Source: Kluyvera sp046569695 (lineage in GTDB: Bacteria; Pseudomonadota; Gammaproteobacteria; Enterobacterales; Enterobacteriaceae). Taken from it: 64,000 bases of DNA. Under the pieces are notes generated by a model. It was not told the DNA's origin. It did not search any database and was given only the letters and a program-made list of their open reading frames with translations. This document shows, piece after piece, positions 51,304 to 60,578 of this stretch. Location: assembly GCF_046569695.1 (NCBI RefSeq), contig NZ_JBKHUI010000020.1, forward strand, positions 1 through 64,000, in the 5' to 3' direction. Each line of letters opens with the position of its first letter. The stretch's first letter is position 1. The position numbers and the translations under genes are program-made.

Positions 51304-52635
51304 ATGAGTTCTGCCAAGAAGATCGGGCTATTTGCCTGTACCGGCGTTGTTGCCGGGAATATGATGGGGAGCGGTATCGCATTATTACCCGCGAACCTCG
51401 CCAGCATCGGTGGTATTGCCATTTGGGGCTGGGTTATTTCTATTATTGGTGCCATGTCACTGGCTTACGTTTACGCTCGACTGGCAACGAAGAACCCGCA
51501 ACAGGGTGGCCCCATTGCGTACGCTGGTGAATTATCTCCCGCTTTCGGCTTCCAGACCGGCGTCCTTTATTACCACGCCAACTGGATCGGTAACCTGGCT
51601 ATCGGTATTACCGCCGTCTCTTATTTATCCACCTATTTCCCGGTATTAAATGACCCTATTCCTGCCGGTATCGCGTGTATCGCCATCGTGTGGCTGTTCA
51701 CCTTTATCAATATGCTGGGCGGTACCTGGGTAAGCCGTCTGACCACTATTGGCCTGTTCCTGGTGTTGATCCCGGTTGTGTTAACTGCCGTTGTCGGCTG
51801 GCACTGGTTTGATATGGCGACCTACCACGCCAACTGGAACACCTCTACCACTACCGATCCACACGCGGTGATTAAAAGTATTCTTCTGTGCCTGTGGGCG
51901 TTCGTCGGCGTGGAATCTGCCGCCGTCAGCACCGGCATGGTGAAAAACCCGAAACGTACCGTACCGATGGCAACCATGCTGGGTACCGCGCTGGCGGGTA
52001 TCGTTTATATCGCCGCCACTCAGGTTATTTCCGGTATGTATCCAGCTTCCGTGATGGCCTCTTCCGGCGCACCGTTTGCCGTCAGCGCCTCTACCATTCT
52101 GGGTAGCTGGGCCGCACCGCTGGTTTCCGCCTTCACCGCCTTTGCGTGCCTGACGTCTCTGGGTTCGTGGATGATGCTGGTTGGTCAGGCAGGCGTGCGT
52201 GCCGCCAACGATGGCAACTTCCCGAAAGTGTATGGCGAGCTCGATAAAAACGGCATTCCTAAGAAAGGCCTGCTGTTGGCTGGCCTGAAAATGACCGGTC
52301 TGATGATCATCATCACCGTAATGAACTCCAACGGCGGTAAAGCCTCTGACCTGTTCGGTGAGCTGACCGGTATTGCCGTGCTGCTGACCATGCTGCCTTA
52401 CTTCTACTCCTGCGTTGACCTGATTCGCTTCGAAGGCATCAACGTGCGCAACTTCGTCAGCCTTATCTGTTCGGTTCTGGGCTGTGCGTTCTGCTTCATC
52501 GCGCTGATGGGCGCAAGCTCTTTCGAACTGTCCGGTACCTTCATCGTCAGCCTGGTCATCCTGATGTTCTACGGTCGCAAAATGCACCAGCGTCAGCATA
52601 ACGACGACGAAAACAAAACGGCTGAAGCGCTTTAA
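51304..52635 (+). CDS. cadB: CadB, cadaverine/lysine antiporter
   Basis: This 443-residue, 12-helix APC-family antiporter exports cadaverine in exchange for lysine, completing the proton-consuming cycle with CadA. It has the APC N-terminal signature GVVAGNMMGSGIALLPANLAS and further helices ending in FYGRKMHQRQ. It shares an operon with cadA (79 bp between stop and the first cadA ATG). Confidence 0.97.
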   Translation: MSSAKKIGLFACTGVVAGNMMGSGIALLPANLASIGGIAIWGWVISIIGAMSLAYVYARLATKNPQQGGPIAYAGELSPAFGFQTGVLYYHANWIGNLAIGITAVSYLSTYFPVLNDPIPAGIACIAIVWLFTFINMLGGTWVSRLTTIGLFLVLIPVVLTAVVGWHWFDMATYHANWNTSTTTDPHAVIKSILLCLWAFVGVESAAVSTGMVKNPKRTVPMATMLGTALAGIVYIAATQVISGMYPASVMASSGAPFAVSASTILGSWAAPLVSAFTAFACLTSLGSWMMLVGQAGVRAANDGNFPKVYGELDKNGIPKKGLLLAGLKMTGLMIIITVMNSNGGKASDLFGELTGIAVLLTMLPYFYSCVDLIRFEGINVRNFVSLICSVLGCAFCFIALMGASSFELSGTFIVSLVILMFYGRKMHQRQHNDDENKTAEAL

Positions 52636-52726
52636 TCGCTCCCCCTAATTTCTCTAAAGGCTCCTACCTTCACCTGCTACATCATAGCGGGAGGGGCCTT
52701 CTTTATCCGGAAACATGACTATGACT

Positions 52727-54871
52727 ATGAACGTTATTGCTATCATGAACCACATGGGCGTCTACTTTAAAGAAGAGCCTATTCGTGAACTTCATCGCGC
52801 ACTGGAAGGCCTGAACTTCCGCATTGTTTACCCAAATGACCGTGAAGACCTGCTGAAGCTGATTGAAAATAATGCCAATCTGTGCGGCGTGATTTTTGAC
52901 TGGGATAAGTACAACCTTGAGCTGTGCGAAGAGATCAGCGCGCTGAACGAGTACATGCCGGTTTATGCTTTTGCCAACAGCTACTCCACGCTGGACGTCA
53001 GCCTCAACGATCTGCGCATGCAGGTTCGTTTCTTCGAATACGCGCTGGGCGCCGCGGCTGACATTGCGGCGAAAATCCGCCAGAGCACCGACGAATACAT
53101 CGACGCCATTCTGCCACCGCTGACCAAAGTGCTGTTCAAATACGTGCGTGAAGGTAAATACACCTTCTGTACTCCAGGCCACATGGGCGGCACCGCCTTC
53201 CAGAAAAGCCCGGTTGGCAGCATCTTCCATGATTTCTTCGGCCCTAACGCCATGAAATCTGACATCTCCATCTCCGTTTCCGAGCTGGGCTCTCTGCTGG
53301 ACCACTCCGGCCCGCACAAAGAAGCCGAAGAGTATATCGCTCGCGTCTTTAACGCCGAGCGCAGCTATATGGTGACTAACGGTACGTCTACCGCGAACAA
53401 AATCGTCGGCATGTACTCCGCACCAGCGGGCAGCACCGTGCTTATCGACCGTAACTGCCATAAATCGCTCACCCATCTGATGATGATGAGCAACATTACG
53501 CCGATCTACTTCCGCCCAACCCGTAACGCTTACGGTATTCTCGGCGGTATCCCGCAGAGCGAATTCCAGCGCGCCACCATTGAAAAACGCGTGAAAGCGA
53601 CGCCAAACGCCACCTGGCCGGTGCATGCGGTGATCACCAACTCCACCTATGATGGTCTGCTGTACAACACCGACTACATCAAGAAGACGCTGGATGTGAA
53701 ATCCATCCACTTCGACTCTGCCTGGGTGCCTTACACCAACTTCTCGCCAATCTATGCGGGTAAATGTGGGATGAGCGGCGACCGTGTTGAAGGCAAAGTG
53801 ATTTATGAGACCCAGTCCACGCACAAACTGCTGGCGGCGTTCTCTCAGGCATCAATGATCCACGTGAAAGGCGACATCAACGAAGAGACCTTCAACGAAG
53901 CCTACATGATGCACACCACCACCTCTCCGCATTACGGCATCGTGGCCTCCACCGAAACCGCCGCAGCGATGATGAAAGGCAATGCCGGTAAGCGTCTGAT
54001 TAACGGTTCTATCGAGCGGGCAATCAAGTTCCGTAAAGAGATCAAACGTCTCAAAGGTGAGTCCGAAGGCTGGTTCTTTGACGTCTGGCAGCCGGAGCAC
54101 ATCGACGGCCCTGACTGCTGGCCGCTGCGTTCTGACAGCGCATGGCACGGCTTTAAAAACATCGATAACGAACACATGTACCTCGACCCGATCAAAGTCA
54201 CCATCCTGACGCCGGGCATGAAAAAAGACGGTACCATGGATGACTTCGGTATTCCGGCAAGCCTGGTCGCCAAATACCTCGACGAGCGCGGCATCATCGT
54301 TGAGAAAACCGGCCCATACAACCTGCTGTTCCTGTTCAGCATCGGGATCGATAAAACCAAAGCGCTGAGCCTGCTGCGCGCGCTGACCGAGTTCAAACGC
54401 GCCTTTGACCTGAACCTGCGGGTGAAAAACATTCTGCCTTCGCTGTACCAGGAAGCGCCTGAATTCTATGAAAACATGCGTATTCAGGAGCTGGCGCAGA
54501 GCATCCATAAATTGGTTGAGCACCACAACCTGCCGGACCTGATGTTCCGCGCGTTTGAAGTGCTGCCAGCCATGGAAATCACCCCGTTCGAGGCGTTCCA
54601 GAAAGAGCTTCATGGCGAAACGGAAGAGGTCTATCTGGATGAAGTCGTTGGCCGTATCAACGCCAACATGATCCTGCCGTACCCTCCGGGCGTGCCGCTG
54701 GTGATGCCGGGTGAGATGATCACCGAAGAGAGCCGTCCGGTGCTGGAGTTCCTGCAGATGCTGTGCGAAATCGGCGCGCATTACCCGGGCTTCGAAACCG
54801 ACATCCACGGCGCCTACCGTCAGGCGGATGGTCGCTACACGGTTAAAGTGCTGAAAGACGCTAAAAAATAA
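52727..54871 (+). CDS. cadA: CadA, inducible lysine decarboxylase
   Basis: This PLP-dependent decarboxylase converts lysine to cadaverine and consumes a proton, giving acid resistance; the enzyme is a decamer. A wing/response-regulator-like N-terminus (about 1-130) precedes the core with the PLP lysine in TQSTHKLLAAF (Lys367), and the C-terminal domain ends YTVKVLKDAKK. 714 residues from the ATG at 52727 (MNVIAIMNHMG), the conserved start. Two more in-frame ATGs lie just upstream (52715, 52721) in an ATGACT repeat. Confidence 0.97.
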   Translation: MNVIAIMNHMGVYFKEEPIRELHRALEGLNFRIVYPNDREDLLKLIENNANLCGVIFDWDKYNLELCEEISALNEYMPVYAFANSYSTLDVSLNDLRMQVRFFEYALGAAADIAAKIRQSTDEYIDAILPPLTKVLFKYVREGKYTFCTPGHMGGTAFQKSPVGSIFHDFFGPNAMKSDISISVSELGSLLDHSGPHKEAEEYIARVFNAERSYMVTNGTSTANKIVGMYSAPAGSTVLIDRNCHKSLTHLMMMSNITPIYFRPTRNAYGILGGIPQSEFQRATIEKRVKATPNATWPVHAVITNSTYDGLLYNTDYIKKTLDVKSIHFDSAWVPYTNFSPIYAGKCGMSGDRVEGKVIYETQSTHKLLAAFSQASMIHVKGDINEETFNEAYMMHTTTSPHYGIVASTETAAAMMKGNAGKRLINGSIERAIKFRKEIKRLKGESEGWFFDVWQPEHIDGPDCWPLRSDSAWHGFKNIDNEHMYLDPIKVTILTPGMKKDGTMDDFGIPASLVAKYLDERGIIVEKTGPYNLLFLFSIGIDKTKALSLLRALTEFKRAFDLNLRVKNILPSLYQEAPEFYENMRIQELAQSIHKLVEHHNLPDLMFRAFEVLPAMEITPFEAFQKELHGETEEVYLDEVVGRINANMILPYPPGVPLVMPGEMITEESRPVLEFLQMLCEIGAHYPGFETDIHGAYRQADGRYTVKVLKDAKK

Positions 54872-54884
54872 TTAAAAAAACAGA

Positions 54885-54911
54885 GGGAAGCGGCTAGTCG
54901 CTTCCCTTTTT
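54885..54911 (+). terminator. Rho-independent terminator after cadA
   Basis: GGGAAGCG / CGCTTCCC with a GCTAGT loop, followed by TTTTT. It lies between cadA and dtpC, so dtpC depends on read-through or its own promoter. Confidence 0.88.
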
Positions 54912-54938
54912 CGTGCATCCACACAACAAGGAATCGAC

Positions 54939-56402
54939 ATGAAAACACCCTCACAACCGCGCGCGATCTACTACATCGTGGCGATTCAAATCTGGGAATA
55001 TTTTAGCTTCTACGGCATGCGTGCCCTGCTCATCCTTTACCTTACCCACCAGCTTGGTTTCAACGACAGCCACGCTATCGACCTGTTCAGCGCCTACGCC
55101 TCGCTGGTCTATGTCACCCCTATTCTGGGCGGCTGGCTCGCCGACCGCCTGCTCGGCAACCGAACCGCCGTCATATCCGGTGCGCTGCTGATGACGCTTG
55201 GGCATATCGTACTCGGTGTGGAATCGGACTCCACGTGGAGTTTGTACCTTGCGCTGGGAATTATCATCTGCGGCTACGGCCTGTTTAAATCCAATATCAG
55301 CTGTCTGTTGGGTGAGATGTACGCCCCCGATGACAACCGTCGCGACGGCGGTTTTTCGCTGCTGTACGCGGCGGGCAACATCGGCTCCATTGCGGCGCCT
55401 ATCGCCTGCGGGCTGGCAGCGCAGTGGTACGGCTGGCACGTCGGTTTCGCGCTGGCAGGCATCGGCATGTTTATTGGCCTGATCGTCTTCTTAAGCGGCC
55501 ATCGCCATTTCCGCCATACGCAAGGGGTGAACAAACCTGCGCTGCGAGCGGTGAAGTTTGTCTTACCGACCTGGGGCTGGCTGGCGCTAACGCTATGCAT
55601 CGCGCCGCTGTTCTTCACCCTGCTGCTGCAAAATGACTGGTCAGGCTATCTGCTGGCGATCGTCTGCGCGGCCGCCGCCGTAATCGTGGCGCGCATTATG
55701 CTGCGTTTCCCGGCACAGCGCCGCGTCCTATCGCAAATCATTTTGCTGATGCTGACCGGCACGCTGTTCTGGGTACTGGCTCAGCAGGGCGGCAGCTCTA
55801 TCAGCCTGTTTATCGATCACTTCGTGAACCGTCGCTGGCTGAACGTTGAAGTGCCAACCGCCCTCTTCCAGTCGGTCAACGCGGTTGCCGTGATGACGGC
55901 AGGCGTGGTGCTGGCCTGGCTGTCGCGTCCGGAAAGCAGCGTTAGCTCTGCCCTGCGGGTATGGTTGAAGTTCGCATTCGGGCTGGTGTTGATGGGCGCC
56001 GGTTTCATGCTGCTGGCGCTGAACGCGCACGGCGCCCAGCTGCACGGTCAGGCCTCTATGGGCATGATGGTCGCCGGGCTGGCACTGATGGGCTTTGCCG
56101 AGTTGTTTATTGACCCGGTGGCGATGGCGCAGATTACGCGCCTGAACTTGCCAGGGGTGACCGGCGTACTGACCGGCATCTACATGCTGGCAACCGGCTC
56201 AGTCGCTAACTGGCTGGCAGGTGTGGTGGCGCAGAAAACCACCGAATCACAAATTAACGATACGGCTATCGATGCCTATGGGCACTTTTTCTCGCAGATG
56301 GGGGAATGGACGCTGGGCGTAGTGGCGCTGATTGTAGTACTGGTGGCGTTGAAACGTCTGTTGGGTTCGTCCAGCGTAGCGATGGCGCAGGCCGACGAGT
56401 AA
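54939..56402 (+). CDS. dtpC: DtpC (YjdL), POT-family dipeptide/proton symporter
   Basis: This 487-residue, 12-14-helix proton-dependent oligopeptide transporter is very close to E. coli DtpC (MKTPSQPRAIYYIVAIQIW; FSFYGMRALLILYL), which prefers lysine-containing dipeptides. The POT signature GGWLADRLLGNR and QQGGSSISLFID are present. Placement after cadBA matches E. coli and fits supply of lysine for decarboxylation. The gene is preceded by a terminator. Confidence 0.95.
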   Translation: MKTPSQPRAIYYIVAIQIWEYFSFYGMRALLILYLTHQLGFNDSHAIDLFSAYASLVYVTPILGGWLADRLLGNRTAVISGALLMTLGHIVLGVESDSTWSLYLALGIIICGYGLFKSNISCLLGEMYAPDDNRRDGGFSLLYAAGNIGSIAAPIACGLAAQWYGWHVGFALAGIGMFIGLIVFLSGHRHFRHTQGVNKPALRAVKFVLPTWGWLALTLCIAPLFFTLLLQNDWSGYLLAIVCAAAAVIVARIMLRFPAQRRVLSQIILLMLTGTLFWVLAQQGGSSISLFIDHFVNRRWLNVEVPTALFQSVNAVAVMTAGVVLAWLSRPESSVSSALRVWLKFAFGLVLMGAGFMLLALNAHGAQLHGQASMGMMVAGLALMGFAELFIDPVAMAQITRLNLPGVTGVLTGIYMLATGSVANWLAGVVAQKTTESQINDTAIDAYGHFFSQMGEWTLGVVALIVVLVALKRLLGSSSVAMAQADE

Positions 56403-56426
56403 TGGAAACGGCCTATGGCGTTATGC

Positions 56427-56509
56427 TGTAGGCCGGATAAGGCGTTTACGCCGCCATCCGGCACCCAGCACAGGCTCTGCCGGATAGCGCTTCGCTTATC
56501 CGGCCTACA
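56427..56509. repeat. BIME between dtpC and glnB
   Basis: Two inverted REP units: TAGGCCGGATAAGGCG...CGCCATCCGGCA (56427-56463) and TGCCGGATAGCGC...GCTTATCCGGCC (56478-56509). Confidence 0.85.
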
Positions 56510-56513
56510 TCGA

Positions 56514-56852
56514 TTAGATTGCTGCGTCGTCTTCTTCGCCGGTACGGATACGAATCACGCGCGCCACGTCGAAGACAAAGATTTTGCCGTCGCCGATTTT
56601 GCCGGTCTGCGCGGTGCGGATAATAGTATCCACACAGGTATCGACGATATCGTCGGTCACCACGATCTCAATTTTCACCTTCGGCAGAAAGTCCACCATG
56701 TACTCTGCACCGCGGTACAGCTCGGTATGACCTTTCTGACGGCCAAAGCCTTTCACTTCCGTTACCGTCATCCCGGTGATGCCAACTTCCGCCAGCGCTT
56801 CACGTACGTCATCGAGTTTGAAGGGTTTAATAATCGCATCAATTTTTTTCAT
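56514..56852 (-). CDS. glnB: Nitrogen regulatory protein P-II (GlnB)
   Basis: This trimeric signalling protein senses 2-oxoglutarate and ATP/ADP and controls GlnE and NtrB. The uridylylated Tyr51 is in TELYRGAEYMVD, and the T-loop and C-terminal RTGEEDDAAI match the family. 112 residues from the ATG at 56852 (MKKIDAIIKPFK); the longer open frame to 56891 is not conserved. It follows glrR by 68 bp on the same strand. Confidence 0.98.
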   Translation of the reverse strand: MKKIDAIIKPFKLDDVREALAEVGITGMTVTEVKGFGRQKGHTELYRGAEYMVDFLPKVKIEIVVTDDIVDTCVDTIIRTAQTGKIGDGKIFVFDVARVIRIRTGEEDDAAI

Positions 56853-56920
56853 GGTGTTCCTGTCGTTTTTATCGCGTAACCGGTTGCTCACCGTATCATA
56901 AATCAGACGTATTTCGGGTG

Positions 56921-58258
56921 CTACTCTTTAAAGTCGTTCGCATCCAGTTCATGGCGAGAGAGCAATTTATAGAACTCCGTACGGTTGCGTCCGGCCATAC
57001 GTGCTGCATGAGTGACGTTGCCTTTGGTGATTTGCAGCAGCTTGCGCAGGTAGTTGAGCTCAAACTGATTGCGTGCTTCCACGAAGGTAGGTAACGCGGT
57101 GTTCTCCCCTTCCAGCGCCTGCTCAACCAGCGCATCGCTGATGACCGGCGATGAGGTCAGCGCCACGCACTGCTCGATCACGTTGACCAGCTGGCGCACG
57201 TTACCCGGCCAGTTGGCCGCCATCAAGCGCTTCATGGCATCGGTGGAAAAGGCGCGAACGAACGGCTTATGACGATCCGCCGACTGACGCAGCAGGTAGT
57301 TTGCCAGCAGCGGAATATCCTCGGTACGTTCGGCAAGCGTTGGGATCTTGAGGTTCACCACGTTCAGGCGGTAGAAGAGATCTTCACGAAACTCGCCGCG
57401 GGCCATCGCTTTCGGTAGATCCCGGTGGGTCGCCGAGATGATACGTACATTGATATCGAGATCGCGGTTGCTGCCAAGCGGGCGCACCTTACGCTCCTGC
57501 AGCACACGCAGCAGTTTTACCTGCAGCGGCGTGGGCATATCGCCAATTTCATCAAGAAACAGCGTGCCGCCTTCCGCTGCCTGGAACAGACCTTCCCGGT
57601 GGCTGACTGCGCCGGTAAACGCGCCGCGCGCGTGGCCGAACAGTTCCGACTCCAGCAGTTGCTCTGGCAGCGCCCCACAGTTGATCGCCACAAACGGCTT
57701 GGCGTGACGCGGGCTGGCGTTGTGAATGGCCTGCGCCAGAATCTCTTTCCCGGTACCGCTCTGGCCGTTAATCAGTACGCTGACGTCCGACTGCGCCACC
57801 ATCTGCGCCTGTTCAAGCAGACGCAGCATCAGCGGGCTGCGGGTGACAATCGCTTCCCGCCACCGTTCATCGTTTGCCGGTGACGTGCGCTCCAGCGCTT
57901 CGTCGATGGCTTTATACAGCGCGTCTTTATCCACCGGTTTGGTTAAGAAGCTGAACACGCCCTGCTGAGTCGCCGAGACCGCTTCCGGAATTGAGCCGTG
58001 GGCGGTCAGAATAATCACCGGCATCCCCGGCTGCACTTTCTGAATTTCGCCAAACAGCTGCAGGCCGTCCATCTCGTCCATCCGCAGGTCGCTGATCACC
58101 AGGTCAATACGCTCTTTGGCCAGCACGCGCAGCCCCTGCTGGCCACTTTCTGCCGTCACAACCCGATAGCCTTCGCTGGTCAGACGCATCCCGAGAAGCT
58201 TCAGCAGGCCGGGGTCGTCATCCACCAGCAGCAAATGCGCAGGTTTACGGTTAGTCAT
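56921..58258 (-). CDS. glrR: GlrR, sigma54-dependent response regulator
   Basis: This 445-residue NtrC-type activator drives glmY (and rpoE in E. coli). The receiver has the phospho-acceptor Asp57 (VISDLRMDEMDG). The AAA+ domain has Walker A GQSGTGKE, the sigma54-contacting GAFTGA loop and a Walker B LFLDEIGD. The C-terminal Fis-type helix-turn-helix ends LLSRHELDANDFKE. Its start overlaps qseG by 8 bp. Predicted GlrR boxes lie before glmY in this window. Confidence 0.96.
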   Translation of the reverse strand: MTNRKPAHLLLVDDDPGLLKLLGMRLTSEGYRVVTAESGQQGLRVLAKERIDLVISDLRMDEMDGLQLFGEIQKVQPGMPVIILTAHGSIPEAVSATQQGVFSFLTKPVDKDALYKAIDEALERTSPANDERWREAIVTRSPLMLRLLEQAQMVAQSDVSVLINGQSGTGKEILAQAIHNASPRHAKPFVAINCGALPEQLLESELFGHARGAFTGAVSHREGLFQAAEGGTLFLDEIGDMPTPLQVKLLRVLQERKVRPLGSNRDLDINVRIISATHRDLPKAMARGEFREDLFYRLNVVNLKIPTLAERTEDIPLLANYLLRQSADRHKPFVRAFSTDAMKRLMAANWPGNVRQLVNVIEQCVALTSSPVISDALVEQALEGENTALPTFVEARNQFELNYLRKLLQITKGNVTHAARMAGRNRTEFYKLLSRHELDANDFKE

Positions 58259-58964
58259 GCTTATCCTCGTCAGATGCCGCGCCGTGAGACATATCGGCGC
58301 CCGGTTTGCGGGTAGAGAGCTGGCGTTCGATATCCGTCAGGTTTTGCAGTTTGCGGGTGGTTAAGTCCAGCTCACCCTGTAGCTGTTGCTGCTGCAGGCG
58401 CAGCGCGTCCAGTTGACCGTCGCTGGTCTCCTGCAGTTTGCTGTAACGTTGACGCTCTTCAGACAGCGATAGCTGCAATACCTGACCATCGCGCCAGAGT
58501 TGGTACAGCGGGCGAATGCGGACCGGAATTTGCGGGCTAAGGGTATCAATCGCCGTGACCACCTGCCGACGCTCGGTCGGGGTGATTTTGGCATTAGCCA
58601 GCAGGATGCCGCGCTTAAACGCACTCTGCCAGGTATCCGCCGTCAGCGGACTGGCTTCGGCACGCGCACGCGCCGCCGACAGGCGATTGGCACAGTCCAC
58701 GCTGCGCAGCCAGTAAAGGGGGTTGTTCTCTGCGGTATCGCCGTCCAGTGACCAGATATCGTCGCAGTTAGTCGACAGATAATCCGCTACCTGCTGGCGC
58801 GGTTCACTGCCTTCGGTGCTGCTGCCGAGACTGTGCGGCGTCAGTGCGCTATTACATCCGGAGAGCATCAGGCAGGCGAGCCCAAACAGCCCGCCGCACC
58901 ACCGCCGTGGTATCCGACTCGTCCGTGCTAAGAATTGGGGCATAGTGACTCGATTTCGATTCAT
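58251..58964 (-). CDS. qseG: QseG outer-membrane lipoprotein
   Basis: This lipoprotein interacts with the GlrK (QseE) sensor and, in enterohaemorrhagic E. coli, helps effector translocation. The signal ends LMLSGC with the lipidated Cys37 and Asn at +2. The mature part ends in a long coiled coil (about 150-215; LRLQQQQLQGELDLTTRKLQNL). The start at 58964 forms an ATGA overlap with the glrK stop, so the two are coupled; ATG 58943 is an alternative. The N-terminal half differs more from E. coli than the rest of the operon. Confidence 0.92.
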   Translation of the reverse strand: MNRNRVTMPQFLARTSRIPRRWCGGLFGLACLMLSGCNSALTPHSLGSSTEGSEPRQQVADYLSTNCDDIWSLDGDTAENNPLYWLRSVDCANRLSAARARAEASPLTADTWQSAFKRGILLANAKITPTERRQVVTAIDTLSPQIPVRIRPLYQLWRDGQVLQLSLSEERQRYSKLQETSDGQLDALRLQQQQLQGELDLTTRKLQNLTDIERQLSTRKPGADMSHGAASDEDKHD

Positions 58965-60415
58965 GTGGTTGTTTTTTCCAGCCCAGGTACCGGGAGTTCA
59001 ATGCGAAAACAGACGTTACCGTCCTGGGTGTCGAGAAGCTGTAGTTCGCCGTGCATTTTCCGAACGGAGTCGCGCGCAAGGCTCAATCCCAGGCCGCTCC
59101 CCTTCACCGCACCTTTGCGCTGATGGCTACCCTGAAAGAAAGGCTCGAAAATCATTAATTTTTCGCTATCCGGGATCGGCGTTCCGGTATTGATAACGTC
59201 TATGGCTATCCGCGAGCCGTCCCGATGACTACGGAGATAAATGTTACCGGATTCAGTGCCATAGTGCACCGCATTCGAGTAGAGATTATCCAACGCATTC
59301 AGCAATAAAGTCGGTTCCGCCAGGCAAGCCGGTGCCTGCAGGTCGACCTGCGTGTGCATCAGTTTAGCCCTTGCCGGCAGACTGTGCGCAGAAACCACCA
59401 GCTCGACTAGCGGTGCCAGTGCCACATACTCCATGCGCACGGCGGTTTCACTGAGTTTACGGTTGTAGTCCAGCAGCTGTTCAATCAGGGTTTGTAGATT
59501 GCGGCTGCTGCTATCAAGAATATCCACCACCTCTTTTTGCTCCGCCGTCAGCGGGCCGACCACCTGATCGGCTAACAGCTCGGTGCCCTCGCGCATGCTG
59601 GCGAGCGGCGTTTTCAGTTCATGGGAAAGATGGCGCAGGAACTGGTGACGCTGCGACTCCAGCCAGGAGAGGCGGTCGCTGAGCCAGATAATTCGCTGCC
59701 CGACGGAACGCAGCTCGCGCGGGCCGCGGAACATCACCTCACCGTCCAGCGACTGCCCTTCGCCCAGCCGGTTAATCATGCTCTCGATGCCCTTCACCGG
59801 GCCGATAATCATGCGGGTAAACAGCAGCACCATCGCCAGGCTCACCAGGAACAGCACCAATGCCTGCCAGCCAAAGAACTGGCCGCGTTCGGCAATCGCC
59901 TGTTGGAGTTGCTGCCCACGAGAGAAGACCACGGTACGGGTAGCCTGCACCAGCTCACCGTTGGCGCTGGAGAAAGCTTCAAGCTTCGCCACCGCCTGCT
60001 TTTCCGGGCCGCTGTTGGTGCACTGGAGGGCCGTCAGGTCGTGGAGATTCTGCCGCAGTCGCTGGTAGAGCGTGTCATCTGGCAGCACACCCGCGTGCGC
60101 TTCCAGCATATCGCTATAGCGTTTACGTTGACTCTGGTACACCTTCGCCAGCGTTGGGTCATCCAGCACGCAGTACTGGCGGTAGCTACGCTCCATATCC
60201 AGCGCGACGTTCGCCATCGCTTCGCTGCGTCGGGCATCCATCAGCGTGGTGCGGTTAGTCTGTTCGGCCTGAGCGCTGAGCATGTTGAGGCTCTGCCATG
60301 CCTGCCAGGCAAGCACCAGCAGCGGCAGCAGAATCAGCAGGAAAGCCAGCGTCACCAGTTGGCGAAGCGATCGTGGAGAAAGCGAGGGGCGTTTCAAAAG
60401 AGGTATCTCAGTCAA
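58961..60415 (-). CDS. glrK: GlrK (QseE) sensor histidine kinase
   Basis: In this 484-residue inner-membrane kinase, transmembrane helices (about 20-40 and 181-202) flank a periplasmic helical sensor, followed by a HAMP segment. The H-box is RHLSHELKTPL with phospho-accepting His265, followed by the ATPase domain with an N-box (NALDNLYSNAVHYG) and a G-box (GSGLGLSLARD). It is the first gene of glrK-qseG-glrR and lies downstream of glmY on the same strand. Confidence 0.95.
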   Translation of the reverse strand: MTEIPLLKRPSLSPRSLRQLVTLAFLLILLPLLVLAWQAWQSLNMLSAQAEQTNRTTLMDARRSEAMANVALDMERSYRQYCVLDDPTLAKVYQSQRKRYSDMLEAHAGVLPDDTLYQRLRQNLHDLTALQCTNSGPEKQAVAKLEAFSSANGELVQATRTVVFSRGQQLQQAIAERGQFFGWQALVLFLVSLAMVLLFTRMIIGPVKGIESMINRLGEGQSLDGEVMFRGPRELRSVGQRIIWLSDRLSWLESQRHQFLRHLSHELKTPLASMREGTELLADQVVGPLTAEQKEVVDILDSSSRNLQTLIEQLLDYNRKLSETAVRMEYVALAPLVELVVSAHSLPARAKLMHTQVDLQAPACLAEPTLLLNALDNLYSNAVHYGTESGNIYLRSHRDGSRIAIDVINTGTPIPDSEKLMIFEPFFQGSHQRKGAVKGSGLGLSLARDSVRKMHGELQLLDTQDGNVCFRIELPVPGLEKTTT

Positions 60416-60465
60416 TCAACGTACCGGAATGCTAACTGAGGATATCGATGAGGGAAAGGCCAGAA

Positions 60466-60499
60466 ATAACAAAGCCGGGCAGAAGCCCGGCTTTGTTAT
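60466..60499 (-). terminator. GlmY terminator
   Basis: Perfect 15-bp stem with an AGAA loop. On the minus strand only a short U-containing tail (TTCTGG) follows, so termination relies on stem strength. Confidence 0.85.
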
Positions 60500-60534
60500 G
60501 GAATAAGGCGGTGCCTAACTCAACGTTTCGCCCG

Positions 60535-60578
60535 ATGGTTGATAAAGCAGCGCTATATGGTTGATAAAGCAGCGCTAT
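60535..60578. repeat. Perfect 22-bp tandem duplication inside glmY
   Basis: The unit ATGGTTGATAAAGCAGCGC plus TAT occurs at 60535-60556 and again, identically, at 60557-60578. The two copies adjoin with no spacer. Confidence 0.97.
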
